30,566 nt of DNA from Seison nebaliae (GCA_023231475.1 JALJEE010002026.1:1-30566); one strand, 5' to 3'; counted from the stretch's first letter, positions 9,821-20,728 are shown. A program made the numbers and translations. The notes: a model not told the origin generated them from the letters alone.

Positions 9821-9893
9821 AGGTCCTGGCGAGATTTGAACTCACGATCTCCTGTTTACTAGACAGGCGCTTTAACCGCTAAGCCACAGGACC
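9821..9893 (-). tRNA. tRNA-Thr (anticodon AGT), copy 3
   Basis: All 73 bases are identical to the two copies at 5727 and 6089 and lie in the same orientation. It is separated from them by the envelope-like fossil and the LINE remnant. Cloverleaf, A and B boxes and 3' T run are intact. Confidence 0.97.
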
Positions 9894-10822
9894 TATGTTG
9901 CCAATTGCGATGTTTATTCTAATAATAAGATTTCAAACGGTTGTAAAAGGAAGTACCTTATCAATAGGAGACATAACTGAAAAAAAACTGAAAGGAAAAC
10001 CTAATAGTGTGCGCCAAAATTTTTTTTGCGCTAACAAATTTTTCTATTAATTCTATTGCGTATTGAAGAAAAATGACAAAATATTAAAATAGAGTTTTCA
10101 TTATAAATACGATTCACCAATTGGTGAGACAAGAACTAAAAGTTCGTAAAGTAAGTGGAGTACAAATTCCACCAAATAGGAATGTTAGTGTTTTTGACAA
10201 ATATCAAATAAATATTTTTTTCTTCTTTTATTTAGAATGGACACCAACGACACTCTTGATGTCCATTAAGAGACAAAAAAGAATGGAAGATCTATTCAGA
10301 AATTGGTTGTTTATAAAGAAATTGATTGTCTATTCAGAAATTAGATGTTTATTCAGAAATTGAATGTAAATTCACAATTTGTCAGAAACAATCAACAAAA
10401 TCGTTTAACAACTTTACATGCAATCTACTGATTACTTTTAACCATTTTTATTTTTCATATGTTATATAATTTGATTTGAATAAACTATTTAATTATTTCA
10501 ATCTCTTCACAAACTTATAAATAAAATGAAAGTACCTTTGTGACATCACATTTTATTTATTATTTATTATTCTTAAAGTTTAAGCAGATAATTGTTCGTG
10601 TTAGTGAGTTAACAACAAGTTAAAATCATAAGATCCAAATGGTTGATTCAGTTGTTCGATTTGAACGGAATTCTTTAACTTTTTGTTAATTTTTCAGATT
10701 TACATTGAAAAAATTGAATTTTCGTTTAAATAAGTGACGTCCACAAGTTTTCCGCTTGCTCCAATCACAATTTTAAGGAGATTTCAATGAAAAATAAATA
10801 AAAGACGTGAGAACGGGACAAA
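9894..10822. other. intergenic with a 19-bp minisatellite
   Basis: Upstream flank of the acyl-CoA dehydrogenase gene. Apart from the minisatellite at 10293-10368, it shows no supportable gene. The 80-codon ORF at 10121-10363 runs into the minisatellite and looks fortuitous. Confidence 0.5.
10293..10368. repeat. 19-bp minisatellite, four copies
   Basis: Four head-to-tail units close to tattcagaaattgattgtt, with a few substitutions in the second unit, followed by a partial fifth copy. Confidence 0.85.
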
Positions 10823-12427
10823 ATGTATAGTATTGGCAAATACAAATTGAAAAGATTTGGGAAGTTGAATGAAGTGATAAATTTTTATTTGGAGAGGAAT
10901 GGTTTGAATGAGGCCAAAAATAGATTATGTCAATTTGAAGAAGAAATCGAGAAATCTGTGGTGGGATTGAATGAAGAATGTAGTGAATTCGAACCGTTCT
11001 TAAGAAGAGAAAATGAATTTGTGAAATTTCCATATAAGAAACTTGTGGTATCTGGTGGATGGGAAAGTCAACGAAAGTTTGCGATAGAAAATCGACTGAT
11101 ATTTGATCCGTTAGAATTGAGAGGAAGACATATCAATGACAATCATCGATTACTCCAAATAATTAAATTGTTATTATATAGTGCCAATTCGGGAATGTTT
11201 AGTTGTCCGTTGGCGATGACTGATGGTACAGTGTCTGTATTAAGTCATTTGGGAAATAGCGATGAGAGATTAATGGCAATTTATAAGAAATTCATCTCAA
11301 CAAATCTCCAAGATAATTGGATTAGTGGACAATGGATGACAGAATATGAAGGTGGAAGTGATGTTCGACGAGGAACAGAAACTATTTTCAAAAAAGGATC
11401 TAAAGATTATGAACTGAATGGACATAAATGGTTCTGTTCGGCCGCAGATGCCAATTCTTCACTCGTCTTAGCTAAAGAGAATGAGAAGAATTTGACTCTA
11501 TTTCTAGTTGATAATATTGAAGAACAATTAAGGAATCGAAATATTCAATATATTAATTTGAAACGGAAATTTGGTACTAAACAATTGGCGACTGCTGAAA
11601 TTTTATTAGATAAATGTCATGCAATCCGTTTAGGTGATTATGGTGACGGAATAAAGAACGTTATGCCATTACTATCTATTTCACGATTGCATAATTGTGT
11701 TGCATGTGCATCAACATTAAGACGATTATATGATCGAGTTGTAGAATTTGCTGTGAATCGATCATCATTCGGTCAATTAATTATCCATCATCCATTATAT
11801 CAATATCAATTATTTCAATTGGAAATGGCGACGAAAATTTGTGAATTTTATTCATTAGAATTAAGTCTTTTATTAAATGGTTTTGAGAAGATGAAGGAGA
11901 ATGAGAAGATTTTACGTTTGCTAATTCCAATCGGGAAAATTATGACGTCTAAATTAGCTGTTCATTATTCGTCGTTAAATGGAATGGAATTATTTGGTGG
12001 TCGTGGCTATTTGGAGGAGTCTGGAATACCTCGATTAATACGCGATGTTCTCGTCACTCATATTTGGGAGGGAACGTCGAACATTTTATCTTTAGACATT
12101 TTACGAACAGTCAAATCACTTAATTGCAACAATGAATTATTGGAGACATACTTCCAATTCCTCAACAACAAACAAATAACAAGAGACTTTTATACAGATA
12201 TCTCCCAAATAACATTGAACGAATTGAATATTTTGAAAGTGATCGATCGATTCCATAAATCCTTCATTTCCAATTGCTTCCAATCAATGACATCACATAC
12301 GAATCGTAAAATTGATCATCTTTTTCTAAAGAAATTTAATGAATCTACTAACATTTTCTCATTTGAATTGAACTCCGACGATTTATCAATTTATTCATCT
12401 TATCTCTCTTCAAAATATTCCGTTTGA
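10823..12427 (+). CDS. acyl-CoA dehydrogenase, AidB/ACDH-11 type
   Basis: A 534-residue flavoprotein of the acyl-CoA dehydrogenase superfamily. Landmarks in order: GQWMTEYEGGSDVRRGTET (residues 169-187, the FAD-contacting middle-domain motif in the AidB style), YELNGHKWFCSA (196-207), then the C-terminal helical domain with MELFGGRGYLEESGIPRLIRD (388-408) and IWEGTSNILSLDILR (414-428). The Glu of WEGT is at the usual catalytic base position. AidB-like members carry an extra C-terminal extension, present here (430-534). C. elegans ACDH-11, the best-known animal relative, binds medium-chain acyl groups and acts in heat adaptation; that role is only inferred here. There is no intron in 1.6 kb. 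Three AATAAA signals follow the stop. Confidence 0.88.
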   Translation: MYSIGKYKLKRFGKLNEVINFYLERNGLNEAKNRLCQFEEEIEKSVVGLNEECSEFEPFLRRENEFVKFPYKKLVVSGGWESQRKFAIENRLIFDPLELRGRHINDNHRLLQIIKLLLYSANSGMFSCPLAMTDGTVSVLSHLGNSDERLMAIYKKFISTNLQDNWISGQWMTEYEGGSDVRRGTETIFKKGSKDYELNGHKWFCSAADANSSLVLAKENEKNLTLFLVDNIEEQLRNRNIQYINLKRKFGTKQLATAEILLDKCHAIRLGDYGDGIKNVMPLLSISRLHNCVACASTLRRLYDRVVEFAVNRSSFGQLIIHHPLYQYQLFQLEMATKICEFYSLELSLLLNGFEKMKENEKILRLLIPIGKIMTSKLAVHYSSLNGMELFGGRGYLEESGIPRLIRDVLVTHIWEGTSNILSLDILRTVKSLNCNNELLETYFQFLNNKQITRDFYTDISQITLNELNILKVIDRFHKSFISNCFQSMTSHTNRKIDHLFLKKFNESTNIFSFELNSDDLSIYSSYLSSKYSV

Positions 12428-12428
12428 A

Positions 12429-12465
12429 AATAAATTTCTTTTTTCAAAATAAATGTTTAAATAAA
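12429..12465 (+). terminator. poly(A) signal cluster
   Basis: AATAAA occurs at 12429, 12448 and 12460, directly after the acyl-CoA dehydrogenase stop codon, so the 3' UTR is probably very short. Confidence 0.6.
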
Positions 12466-12622
12466 AGTATTTTCCTGTTTAATGAATTAAGAAAATGATT
12501 GGGAAGACATTCGTGCAAATGAATAATGAGTAATATATTTTAGGAATTCATCAAATGATCATTTAGGAGATGAAAAAAAATATTTTGACACAATTTTACT
12601 TCATCTTTCAATAATCAACAAA

Positions 12623-15219
12623 ATGATATATTCGACCATCAAAAAAGTAATTGAATTGCAACGAAATAATAAATTCATTAGACGAACGACATTTCGTGGA
12701 TTGCACAATTTCTCATATTCGAAACGAATTTGGCAGAAAGTTTATTGGTTCTTCATAATCTTTTTGTTGTTTGGGTTCATGGTGTATGTTCTCAAACAAA
12801 AAATTATGGAAACTTCAAATAAATTTATTCTTATAGATTCCACTCTCCATTTAAATCGACGAGTACCAACGATCACTTTATGTAATGGATTGAGGTATAC
12901 ATATTTCTAAATTGTCAATATTTTCGATTTTTATTTTAAATCTCATTTCCATCAGTTCCATTGCAAAAGAAGAATCAAGGAAATTGAGAAGAATTCAAAA
13001 TAGAATGACTAAAAATTGCTCGATGGAGGCTAAGAAACCATTAAGTTCTCGAATTTGTCGTAATGGCGATTTTGATGAAGACTTTTCAATGAGCTATCCT
13101 GAATGGAATAATCGAATTTCGATAGTTAAACATCTAAATGATCATATGCAATCGTTGTGCTACAGACAAGATTGTTATCTATTCGGACATCACAATATCA
13201 TACGACTACTCACACTGTTCAATGTAATCTATCGAGAAATATATCCAAATCAAGGCCACACAATACTGTTACAGTATACTTGGGTGAGAATAAGGACAAT
13301 TCTTCTCCAAATGGATATGACACAAGTGAAATATGTTCCATTAATTAAAATAATTGGAGAGAAATATGTCGATTGTTTTCATAATATAAATAGTACGGAA
13401 AGAAGTTGGTTGACATTGATATAAATATCTTTCACATTAATAGAGAATCGTAAAATGTTACTTCAGGATATATTGTGGAATAATTGCTTGTCCACCCAAC
13501 AACAGGAGCACATCTTATACATATTTTTCGCAGAAGAGCAAGTGAAAGTGTTGAGATGGGTGGGACAAGAACATTTCAAAGACGACCAAAATACATTCGA
13601 TCATGATTTTGTTATGAAAACTATCCAAATTTTGATGCAAACACTTATGTTCCAAGAAATGGAAAAAGTCGTAAGTAAATTGGTACATTATATGAAAATT
13701 ACAACAAAAACTAAATATCAGGAGAATTCATACTTAGCAGCGAATTTACTCCTCCGCTATTACGTCCAATCATGGTCTTGGTCCCGACTTTTGGATGAAA
13801 ACGGTTTCTTTAATTAATTAATTATTTTAAATATTCTCATAATTTATTTGAAAAGTGGATATGAAAAAATTATATGAATCGGAAATGAAATCGAAAGTAA
13901 TCCTCGAATGTTATTTCAATCATCGGAATTGTAAAGAGAATGTTATGAAATTTCTTTCGATTCATTCCGATTAATTTTCGAAAATTGAAGGAGATAAAAA
14001 AGGTTTCGGGGGAAAATGGAATCTGTTATCAAATCAAACCCCAATCGAACACCACTACATCATCATTAGAAGTAAGTTATTCGTGTTGAATTGTGGAAAC
14101 TGATAGGTTTGATTGACGATCAATTTAGCTTTTAGTTGACGCATTTGGATATGATTCGAAGAAAACGATATCAGTCACTATTCAATCAGAAGACCGATTG
14201 CCCAGTATGATGGATACACCTCTCTCAATAAATAGTGGAACATCAACAACAATAAATTTAATTCCATATGAAGTTCATTCGACATTGAAGTACATTATTT
14301 AAAGTAATAAATTTCTAGAGGAATTTGTTAATGGAATCAGCAGACGGTTTTTGTCAACCAGCCACTAAGGAGTTAAAACAGAAATATAATTTAATGGAAC
14401 AATATTCATATTCTCAATGTATTCAAGAATGTCTTCATCAATTCATTGTAAATGATTGTTCTTGTCAATTATATGATGACATCAGTTTCTCATTCCTTAT
14501 TCTTCCACCACATAATATCTTTATCTATAAATATTTCAGTTAAACGTCCCGGAAAATTTTATTGTACCACAAGTGCCAGTATTTATTGTATGCGTATAGC
14601 ATTAAGTTAATTCTTTCCTTCATTTTACTGTCAACATTTCGATAATCAACAGAAACATTTGACTGGAGGAAACACTGTAAATTTTGTCCGAACGAATGCC
14701 ATATGGTAGGTTATGAAAAGCAAATTTTCTCCAAATTTGGCATTCATCTTAAATATCGAGAGAGTTACTCGAATTGCTATTCGAACAGGATGTTAAATAA
14801 TTTATCTGAAAACGATATGAGGGACGACTCGTTTCGTTATAGCTCAGTCTGTTTAACTCCAGCCAATTTCAAGTTTGCTCTTAATATATATATATTAATA
14901 TTAAGTTAATAATATATATTTAAATTTTCCGATGATTCAACTGTTCTTCTTAGAAACGCAGCCACTTCAATCAAATTCAATTTTCATCGACTCTTACACA
15001 ATTCAACTCAAAAATCAGAACTTAATTCATATACCAAAATCAGTTAGATTTAAATGGAATTATGTTTAAAGATAACACTCCTTCTCCACTTAAGGTCAAT
15101 TCGGAGGAATAATCATTCTATTCACGAGTATCAGTTGTATAACGATGATGGAATTCGTTGCTTACGTATTAGGAAAATTTGGTTGTTGTGACAGAAGTGT
15201 CTCAAAAAATAAATTATAG
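12623..15219 (+). CDS. DEG/ENaC family sodium channel subunit, 12 exons
   Basis: My exon model: 12623-12894, 12956-13404, 13444-13670, 13722-13803, 13856-13941, 13991-14071, 14129-14272, 14319-14484, 14540-14605, 14653-14872, 14954-15042, 15095-15219. All introns are GT-AG (39-81 nt), phases agree, and the sum is 2007 nt (668 residues). Family marks: TM1 at 41-57, PTITLCNG (82-89), the finger/palm Cys pattern (ILECYFNHRNC, then NGICYQI), YSYSQCIQECLHQFI with NDCSC, RPGKFYC, CKFCPNECHMVGY, and TM2 with QFGG then a Glu at 647. The protein would form part of a trimeric amiloride-type cation channel in the plasma membrane. Odd points: the N-terminal His-Gly gating motif reads FRG, and the G-x-S filter reads SIS. 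Exon 2 is long and poorly conserved and could hide in-frame introns. Confidence 0.85.
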
Positions 15220-15724
15220 GAATTTATGATTATAACATCTATTAATGTCCTTCGAACAAATATTCTTTCATTTTCGTTGAAGTCTTCTGATGTTTCCTGA
15301 TCCTCATTTGTTTTTCATTTGTGATTATGTTCTTTGATGATTCAAATTGGACAATTCTTGCCAAAAAATGACATTGATCTTATTCTATGTTTATTATGAT
15401 TTCTTGACAAAATAACTCGAAATAACATTGATGATGATGATGATGATGATGATGAATAAACAAGATTGACATTTGATGAAGAAAAGAAGTTTATGGAAGA
15501 GGTGAAATTTTATTGAACAAATTGAAAATTTTATCCTTCGTCACTTATTCAATTTGTACGAAATGTAATAGTATTTTTTATAGTATTAAACTATTCGGCA
15601 ATAGATGTAGAGAAGAAAAGTTTCAGTTTTATTGAATGAAAATTTGAATCTTTTTTATCTATCTGATCTAAAATAATTTTTTTTTCCAATAATTGAAAAA
15701 AAGGATATATAATAATAATAAGAA
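15220..15724. other. convergent intergenic region with (GAT)n
   Basis: Shared 3' region of the DEG/ENaC gene and TMEM231, which converge here. It holds a GAT microsatellite (about 15432-15455) and AATAAA-like signals on both strands. No gene. Confidence 0.6.
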
Positions 15725-16878
15725 TTAGAGTGCTCTTGTTATATGAGAATAATGTGGATCATTTGGATAATAATGTTGACAGCCGAATTTGTCTCGATAC
15801 ATGTGAACAGTACAGGTTGGAATGAGCTTATTCTCGAATATGAACCATCGCAAATGATAAAGTAAGAACCAAATGATGAAGAAGAGTAGAAGATATTCCA
15901 ATACGAACCATTTGAAGACGGTGAGTAAACTCGCTTTAACTCGATATTGGACTTTATTATAATCGATATGTAGTTGAATGTTTAACTCACGGAAACTTCC
16001 TGATTTCGTGTCGATCTTCTTATGAGTAGGAATAAATTTGATGGTCACTGAAATTTCATAAAAATTATCAATCAGAAAGAAGAAAAAATAATGACATAAT
16101 CCATTTCGTTTCTTATCTAAAAATTGATTGGTATTCAATACGGAAATCATATCAGCAGAACATCGATCGGACTATCTGGAAATGTTAGAAAAGAATAATC
16201 AATTTCTTTAACATAATCGATTTCGTCTTTTGGATTGAGACTTTTCGTTTGGGTCAGAAAAAAAGTTCCGGAAATATCGATGTTAACATTCGGTGCCCGT
16301 GTAATTCCATCAATATCGATGACTACCGGTAAAGTGATTTTTTTCTTATCTCTCTATATGACGGGAGATTGGTTAGTGGAGAGTTAAAATGAAAATTTTA
16401 CTGATAAATAAGTGTCGAATAAAAGAATAATTTTTATTGTTGCCAGTTTATCGTCATTTCTTAATAACATATTTATTGTCATATCGAAATAGTCGGGAAT
16501 GCCGTTGTCATTCGAATCATGTTCATACACGTAAATAAGTGGTGCTCGAAGTTTCTCTGCATTGATCACATTCAATTCATTGATTGTACTGAAGAAAGCG
16601 TTCGAATCCAATTGAATGATACTGTCATAACTAAATTTCATATAAGGACGCTCTTCTACGAAATCATCATAAATCCAAGGACCTGAAAATATTCGAATTG
16701 ATTTAATTGAATTGGTATGACCGAGAGGGATAGACAACTAACCGCCTAACACAATCAACAACCAATACGGAACGTATATGCACAGGAGAAATATTAGGAC
16801 AGTAAACCAAAATGCTACGGAGAACACACTACTCCGATATTTAACATTAGTAGGATGTTTAAAAATTTCAACACTCAT
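15725..16878 (-). CDS. TMEM231: TMEM231, ciliary transition-zone protein, 5 exons
   Basis: Exons in transcript order: 16743-16878, 16402-16682, 16213-16353, 16096-16171, 15725-16047. Introns are GT-AG, 41-60 nt, phases agree, and the total is 957 nt or 318 residues, against about 316 in human TMEM231. The N-terminus IFKHPTNVKYRS matches the family's F-S-H-P-x-x-x-x-Y-R start, followed by TM1. The lumenal part has RAPLIYVYEHDSNDNG, matching the family's VPLVSTREEDRNQDG. TM2 (after TVFKWFVLEY) is followed by FENKLIPTCTV. TMEM231 is a two-pass protein of the MKS/B9 complex at the ciliary transition zone, where it gates membrane proteins into cilia. Its presence implies ciliated cells, for example sensory neurons. 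The third intron (41 nt) is the least certain junction. Confidence 0.9.
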
Positions 16879-16985
16879 AGTCAGTCAGATGACGCAAAAC
16901 ATCTAAAAATTGTTGTCATCTTTAAGCTAAACTTTAAATATCTGGTATTCTCTCACTCTCAATATATTCTTTTTTTTGAAGGAAG

Positions 16986-17537
16986 CTCGGAGCGGTATTC
17001 ACCTTATGGACGAATTCACCTTATGGACGAATTCACCATTTTTTTCATATTCGGAGCTGTATTCACTCAAATATCGGAGCGTAATTCACTCGACTATTCA
17101 CCATATAAAATATTTTTCGAAGTTATTTCGATCTTACAAGATCCATGTTAGTCTTTTCGATGTTAGCATGATTTATAAAGTCACAACAATGCTCAAATGA
17201 GCGCTTGACATTGTAAACCAATTAGTAAATATTTTAATAGAATAATAGCTTTAATATACCAACACCGTCTTCCGACGTAAAGTAACCGAATATTTACTAA
17301 AGAATCCTTTAATTAATTAATTAATCAAATGATGAGATCTAACAAATAATTAATTGAACAATCTTATGATCAATTAATCTATAAATTAGACCAAAACATT
17401 AAACCTACCATGATAAATGTGGAATTTAATCAATCAATTGGGTGAATTCCTCTCCGATATCGAAGAATCAGAGTGAATGCCTCTCCGAAAACAAATAAGA
17501 AGGTGAATAAAAACACAGGATGAATACCGCTTTGCGA
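16986..17537. mobile_element. possible non-autonomous element with inverted triplet motifs
   Basis: Three copies of an 18-mer close to TCGGAGCGGTATTCACTC lie on the left (16986, 17051, 17074). Three inverted copies lie on the right (17440-17457, 17471-17488, 17518-17537). Outermost copies on both sides share AGCGGTATTCA. The interior is AT-rich and non-coding. The left side also holds a doubled 17-mer, tatggacgaattcacct. This arrangement resembles subterminal transposase-binding sites of a small DNA transposon, but I see no certain target duplication or family signature. Confidence 0.5.
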
Positions 17538-19085
17538 CCCTTTTTGAAGAGTCTAACTACAAATTTAAAAGATTCACATCGTAGCGTGTTCCTCTACAAC
17601 AGTGTATTTCTTCTTCTAAAAATAAAAATGAATGAATCCCACTTTTCCACCTTCTCTTTTTATATTCCCCCATTCCCTCCTTTCTTCACATTACTCCCCA
17701 CTTTCATCTGCTTCTGTTTTCCATATCTGATGGCTTTCTTCTATTCTACTGCACTATCCCCGTTATAACATCCATTCTATAAAATTGTTCAATTGTTAAT
17801 TTCAAATTCTATCAGACCAGGAGCAATCAATAAGTATTTATCAGACCTAGTTACGTCTCTAATGTCAGATCAAATCTATGTAAGATCAATTGCAAAGAAA
17901 AAATGATAGCTATTGATATATATTGATGATGAATTTATTTTACAACACGAATTTTATTAGTCCTCATTTCAGAAAATTTGTCAATATATCAGAATAATTA
18001 CCGGTGAACTGTTTAATAAAAGGATTCCGATATGAATTTACGATATCTAAAAGATGTTCTCCATATAATTTAAATGTCAGACATTCTTCGTTTCCCAAAA
18101 TGATTTGTCCACAAGAAACTTTAGCGGAAACATTTATACTGTTAATGTTCCGAAATTGCTTCATGTATCCATCAATTATAGTGTCCAATATCTTTTTTGA
18201 CATATTGATCGACTTCCTAGGTCTAAAAGTTTAATGTTACATTTCAAACAGAGTGAGAAATAATTGCCAGACGTCCATAAAATATGCGATTGGCTATTTG
18301 TTTGGAAAGTCTTTTAATTTTCTATAGTCCTTAGTAACGAATCATTATCTGAAAACAAGAGTGTTATCACTTTTTTTTAAATGATCAAATATCTGGATTA
18401 GATTAATTTTATTGTTTCTTATCCATTTTCAAATTTATCATTGATTCACTTGCGACTTCCTCATATATCTTTGTTAAACTATTTGAGATTCAGGTCAGAT
18501 TCAAGGATTTGCCAAGAATCTATCAAATTAATGGGTATTAGTTAAGATGAAATATATCAATATATTCTTCTTTCATAATAGCTACTCACAATACTTGTGA
18601 GTGGGAGCAGTGCATACTAATCTTAAATCGGGTACACCCCTTGCTTGTTTTCCAATGAAATATTGGAGTCTTTAGTTTTCATTTATTCAAAAGTTATGAG
18701 TTTCCACCCACGTAGAATATGACTGAAAAACAATAGATATATTCGGATATATCTATAACATGAAGAATGAATGATGATGAAAGTGGATTAAAAGATTGGA
18801 AATAAAAATATATTTAGGGGGAATTTGACGTCATCATTTACGTTATCGAATAGTTTCATAGGTAACGATGAAGCATTTTTACGATAAGATTGAAAATAAT
18901 TGAAGAAATGAATTAAAATGTCATTGAATATTGACAAGCGGTTGTCCACCGAGGCAAATCAACAACTTTCGTTCTTCTGGATGTTGATCAACTTAGTCTT
19001 AGGAGTATACTCTTAGAAGTATATTGACGTCAGAAAGAAATGTTATAAATGTTGGATGAAGTGAGGAAACTTCATAGTTTTAAAA
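17538..19085. other. intergenic, one weak ORF, possible structured RNA
   Basis: An 80-codon minus-strand ORF (17964-18203) has a mixed, protein-like composition but no recognisable domain. Patch 18584-18666 can fold into two hairpins and is discussed as a possible ncRNA. Otherwise the stretch is AT-rich spacer. Confidence 0.4.
17964..18203 (-). CDS. hypothetical 79-residue ORF
   Basis: The frame encodes a soluble, balanced-composition peptide with two Cys residues and no signal or membrane segment. It could be an exon of an unrecognised gene or a chance ORF. Its neighbours give no hint. Confidence 0.2.
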   Translation of the reverse strand: MSKKILDTIIDGYMKQFRNINSINVSAKVSCGQIILGNEECLTFKLYGEHLLDIVNSYRNPFIKQFTGNYSDILTNFLK

Positions 19086-20728
19086 ATGTTTTCAATAAAA
19101 TCTCGTGATAATAAGATACGTCAACCGAGAAAGTTTTGAAATTTAATTTAATTGATTAATATAATGTTCATTTCCTCTATATTCTTAGGCGGAAACCGGC
19201 TCTCTTTCTACCTATAGTAGCTTTTCTTGTTTTAGCTGCGGTAGTTGGTGGTGGGATAACCGTTGGAGCAACAGCAGGTGGCAGTGATGGAGGGGCAGAA
19301 CTCACAATAGGAACAACAACGCAACCTGGAGTATCAACGGACAACCAGAATGAAGTTGACATACAAATTGGTAATAGTAACGATCTGACATCATCTGCGC
19401 CAGATAATTCAGTTGAAGCCAGCAATGATTTAGGAAATCATTATGATGAAACTGCAGAAAGTGATGAAACGGAAACGGATAATCAAGATCAGGTAATTCT
19501 TAATAACGAATCAGAAGAGAGCGAGGATGGAGACGATTCTGATATGACTAAGCCGATATCTGGATCTATTGGAAACTCTGGAGATGATGATGATAATTAT
19601 GAAGAAAGTGATGAGATAGACGATGATGATAAAGTTGAGGGACATTCAAAACGACCACCTGTCAACAATGATCAATATGAAGAAATGGATGACGACGATG
19701 ATGATCATGTCGTAGAACATTCAAGGCGTCGTAGTACTGGTTTTCCTAATTTAGATCATAGCGATGAAATGGAAGAAGATGGAAGACGTCCAAGTAAGTC
19801 ACCAGGTGGATATGAAGTTGATGAAAATGATGAAGAAGAGGAAAAGGAAGACGATGAAACTGACCTAGTGAAACCGTCAATCGAAGTTGAAGAAAATGAC
19901 GAAGAAGATGAATCTGAAGAAGATGATGATGACAAAGATAAAGATAAGGATGACAAGGATAAAAAAGACAAAGATAAGGAAGACGATGATGATGATGAAG
20001 ATGATGACAATGATGATGATGATGACGACGATGATGACGACGATAATAAGGAAGAAGAAATGAATGACGAGGATGATGACAAAGAAGAAATAGATGATGA
20101 TGATGATGATGACAAAGAAGAAATAGATGATGATGATGATGATGATGACAAAGAAGAAATAGATGATGATGATGATGATGATGATAAAGAAGAAATAGAT
20201 GATGATGATGATGACGATAAAGATAAAGATGATGAAGATGATGAAGAGGATAAGGATGATGATGACGATGAAGATAATGAAGAAAATAAGGATGATGATG
20301 AAGATGAAGATAATGAAGAAAATAAGGATAATGATGACGATGAAGATAATGAAGAGGATAAGGATGATGATGATAAAGACGAAGTTAACACTACCAATGT
20401 ATATGAATCGGATGAAGTTAATGATGAAGACGAACAAAACACTACTAATGGGTATGAATCTGATGAAGATGAAGATGAAGACGAAGAGAACACAACCGAT
20501 GGCTATGAATCCAATGAAGACTCTGAATCGGATGAAGACTCTGAATCGGATGAAGACTCAGGATCTGATGAAGACTCAGGATCTGATGAAGACTCAGGAT
20601 CTGATGAAGAATCAGGATCTGATGAAGACTCAGGATCTGATGAAGACTCAGGATCTGATGAAGAATCAGGATCTGATGAAGAATCAGGATCTGATGAAGA
20701 CTCAGGATCTGATGAAGAATCCAATTAA
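19086..20728 (+). CDS. signal-anchored, extremely acidic Asp/Glu/Ser repeat protein, 2 exons
   Basis: Exons 19086-19132 and 19189-20728 join across a 56-nt GT-AG intron and give 528 residues. Exon 1 supplies a basic start ending IRQPRK. Exon 2 opens with RKP and a hydrophobic anchor (ALFLPIVAFLVLAAVVGGGI), so the protein is probably type II membrane-bound or secreted. The rest is low complexity: a mixed Asn/Asp/Ser part, then near-pure Asp/Glu/Lys (about 19920-20380), then a G-S-D-E-D-S repeat of 18 bases (20516-20722). No known domain is visible. Highly acidic DSE-rich proteins of this kind are typical of ion-binding or matrix proteins, but that is analogy only. No frame break occurs despite the repeats. 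The first splice donor (GTTTTG) is weak. Confidence 0.65.
20516..20722 (+). repeat. 18-bp coding minisatellite (G-S-D-E-D/E-S)
   Basis: About eleven units of gatgaagactcaggatct, with variants encoding DS or ES, inside the acidic repeat protein. All changes preserve the reading frame and the Ser-Asp-Glu pattern. Confidence 0.95.

Noticed and set aside
13157-13348. Alternative frame in channel exon 2 with NSS/NG motifs
   Set aside because: It closes with a stop and cannot be joined in phase, while the other frame continues through all twelve exons.
14290-14320. 31-nt intron in the channel gene
   Set aside because: An alternative 46-nt intron (14273-14318) keeps phase, fits the size of the other introns and gives a better family match.
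15432-15455. (GAT)n microsatellite as a coding remnant
   Set aside because: Short simple repeat in a 3' flank; no frame around it.
19756-20493. Minus-strand 245-codon Ser-rich ORF and 186-codon Ile-rich ORF over the acidic gene
   Set aside because: They are antisense shadows of GAT/GAA/GAC repeats. The sense frame has a spliced start and anchor.
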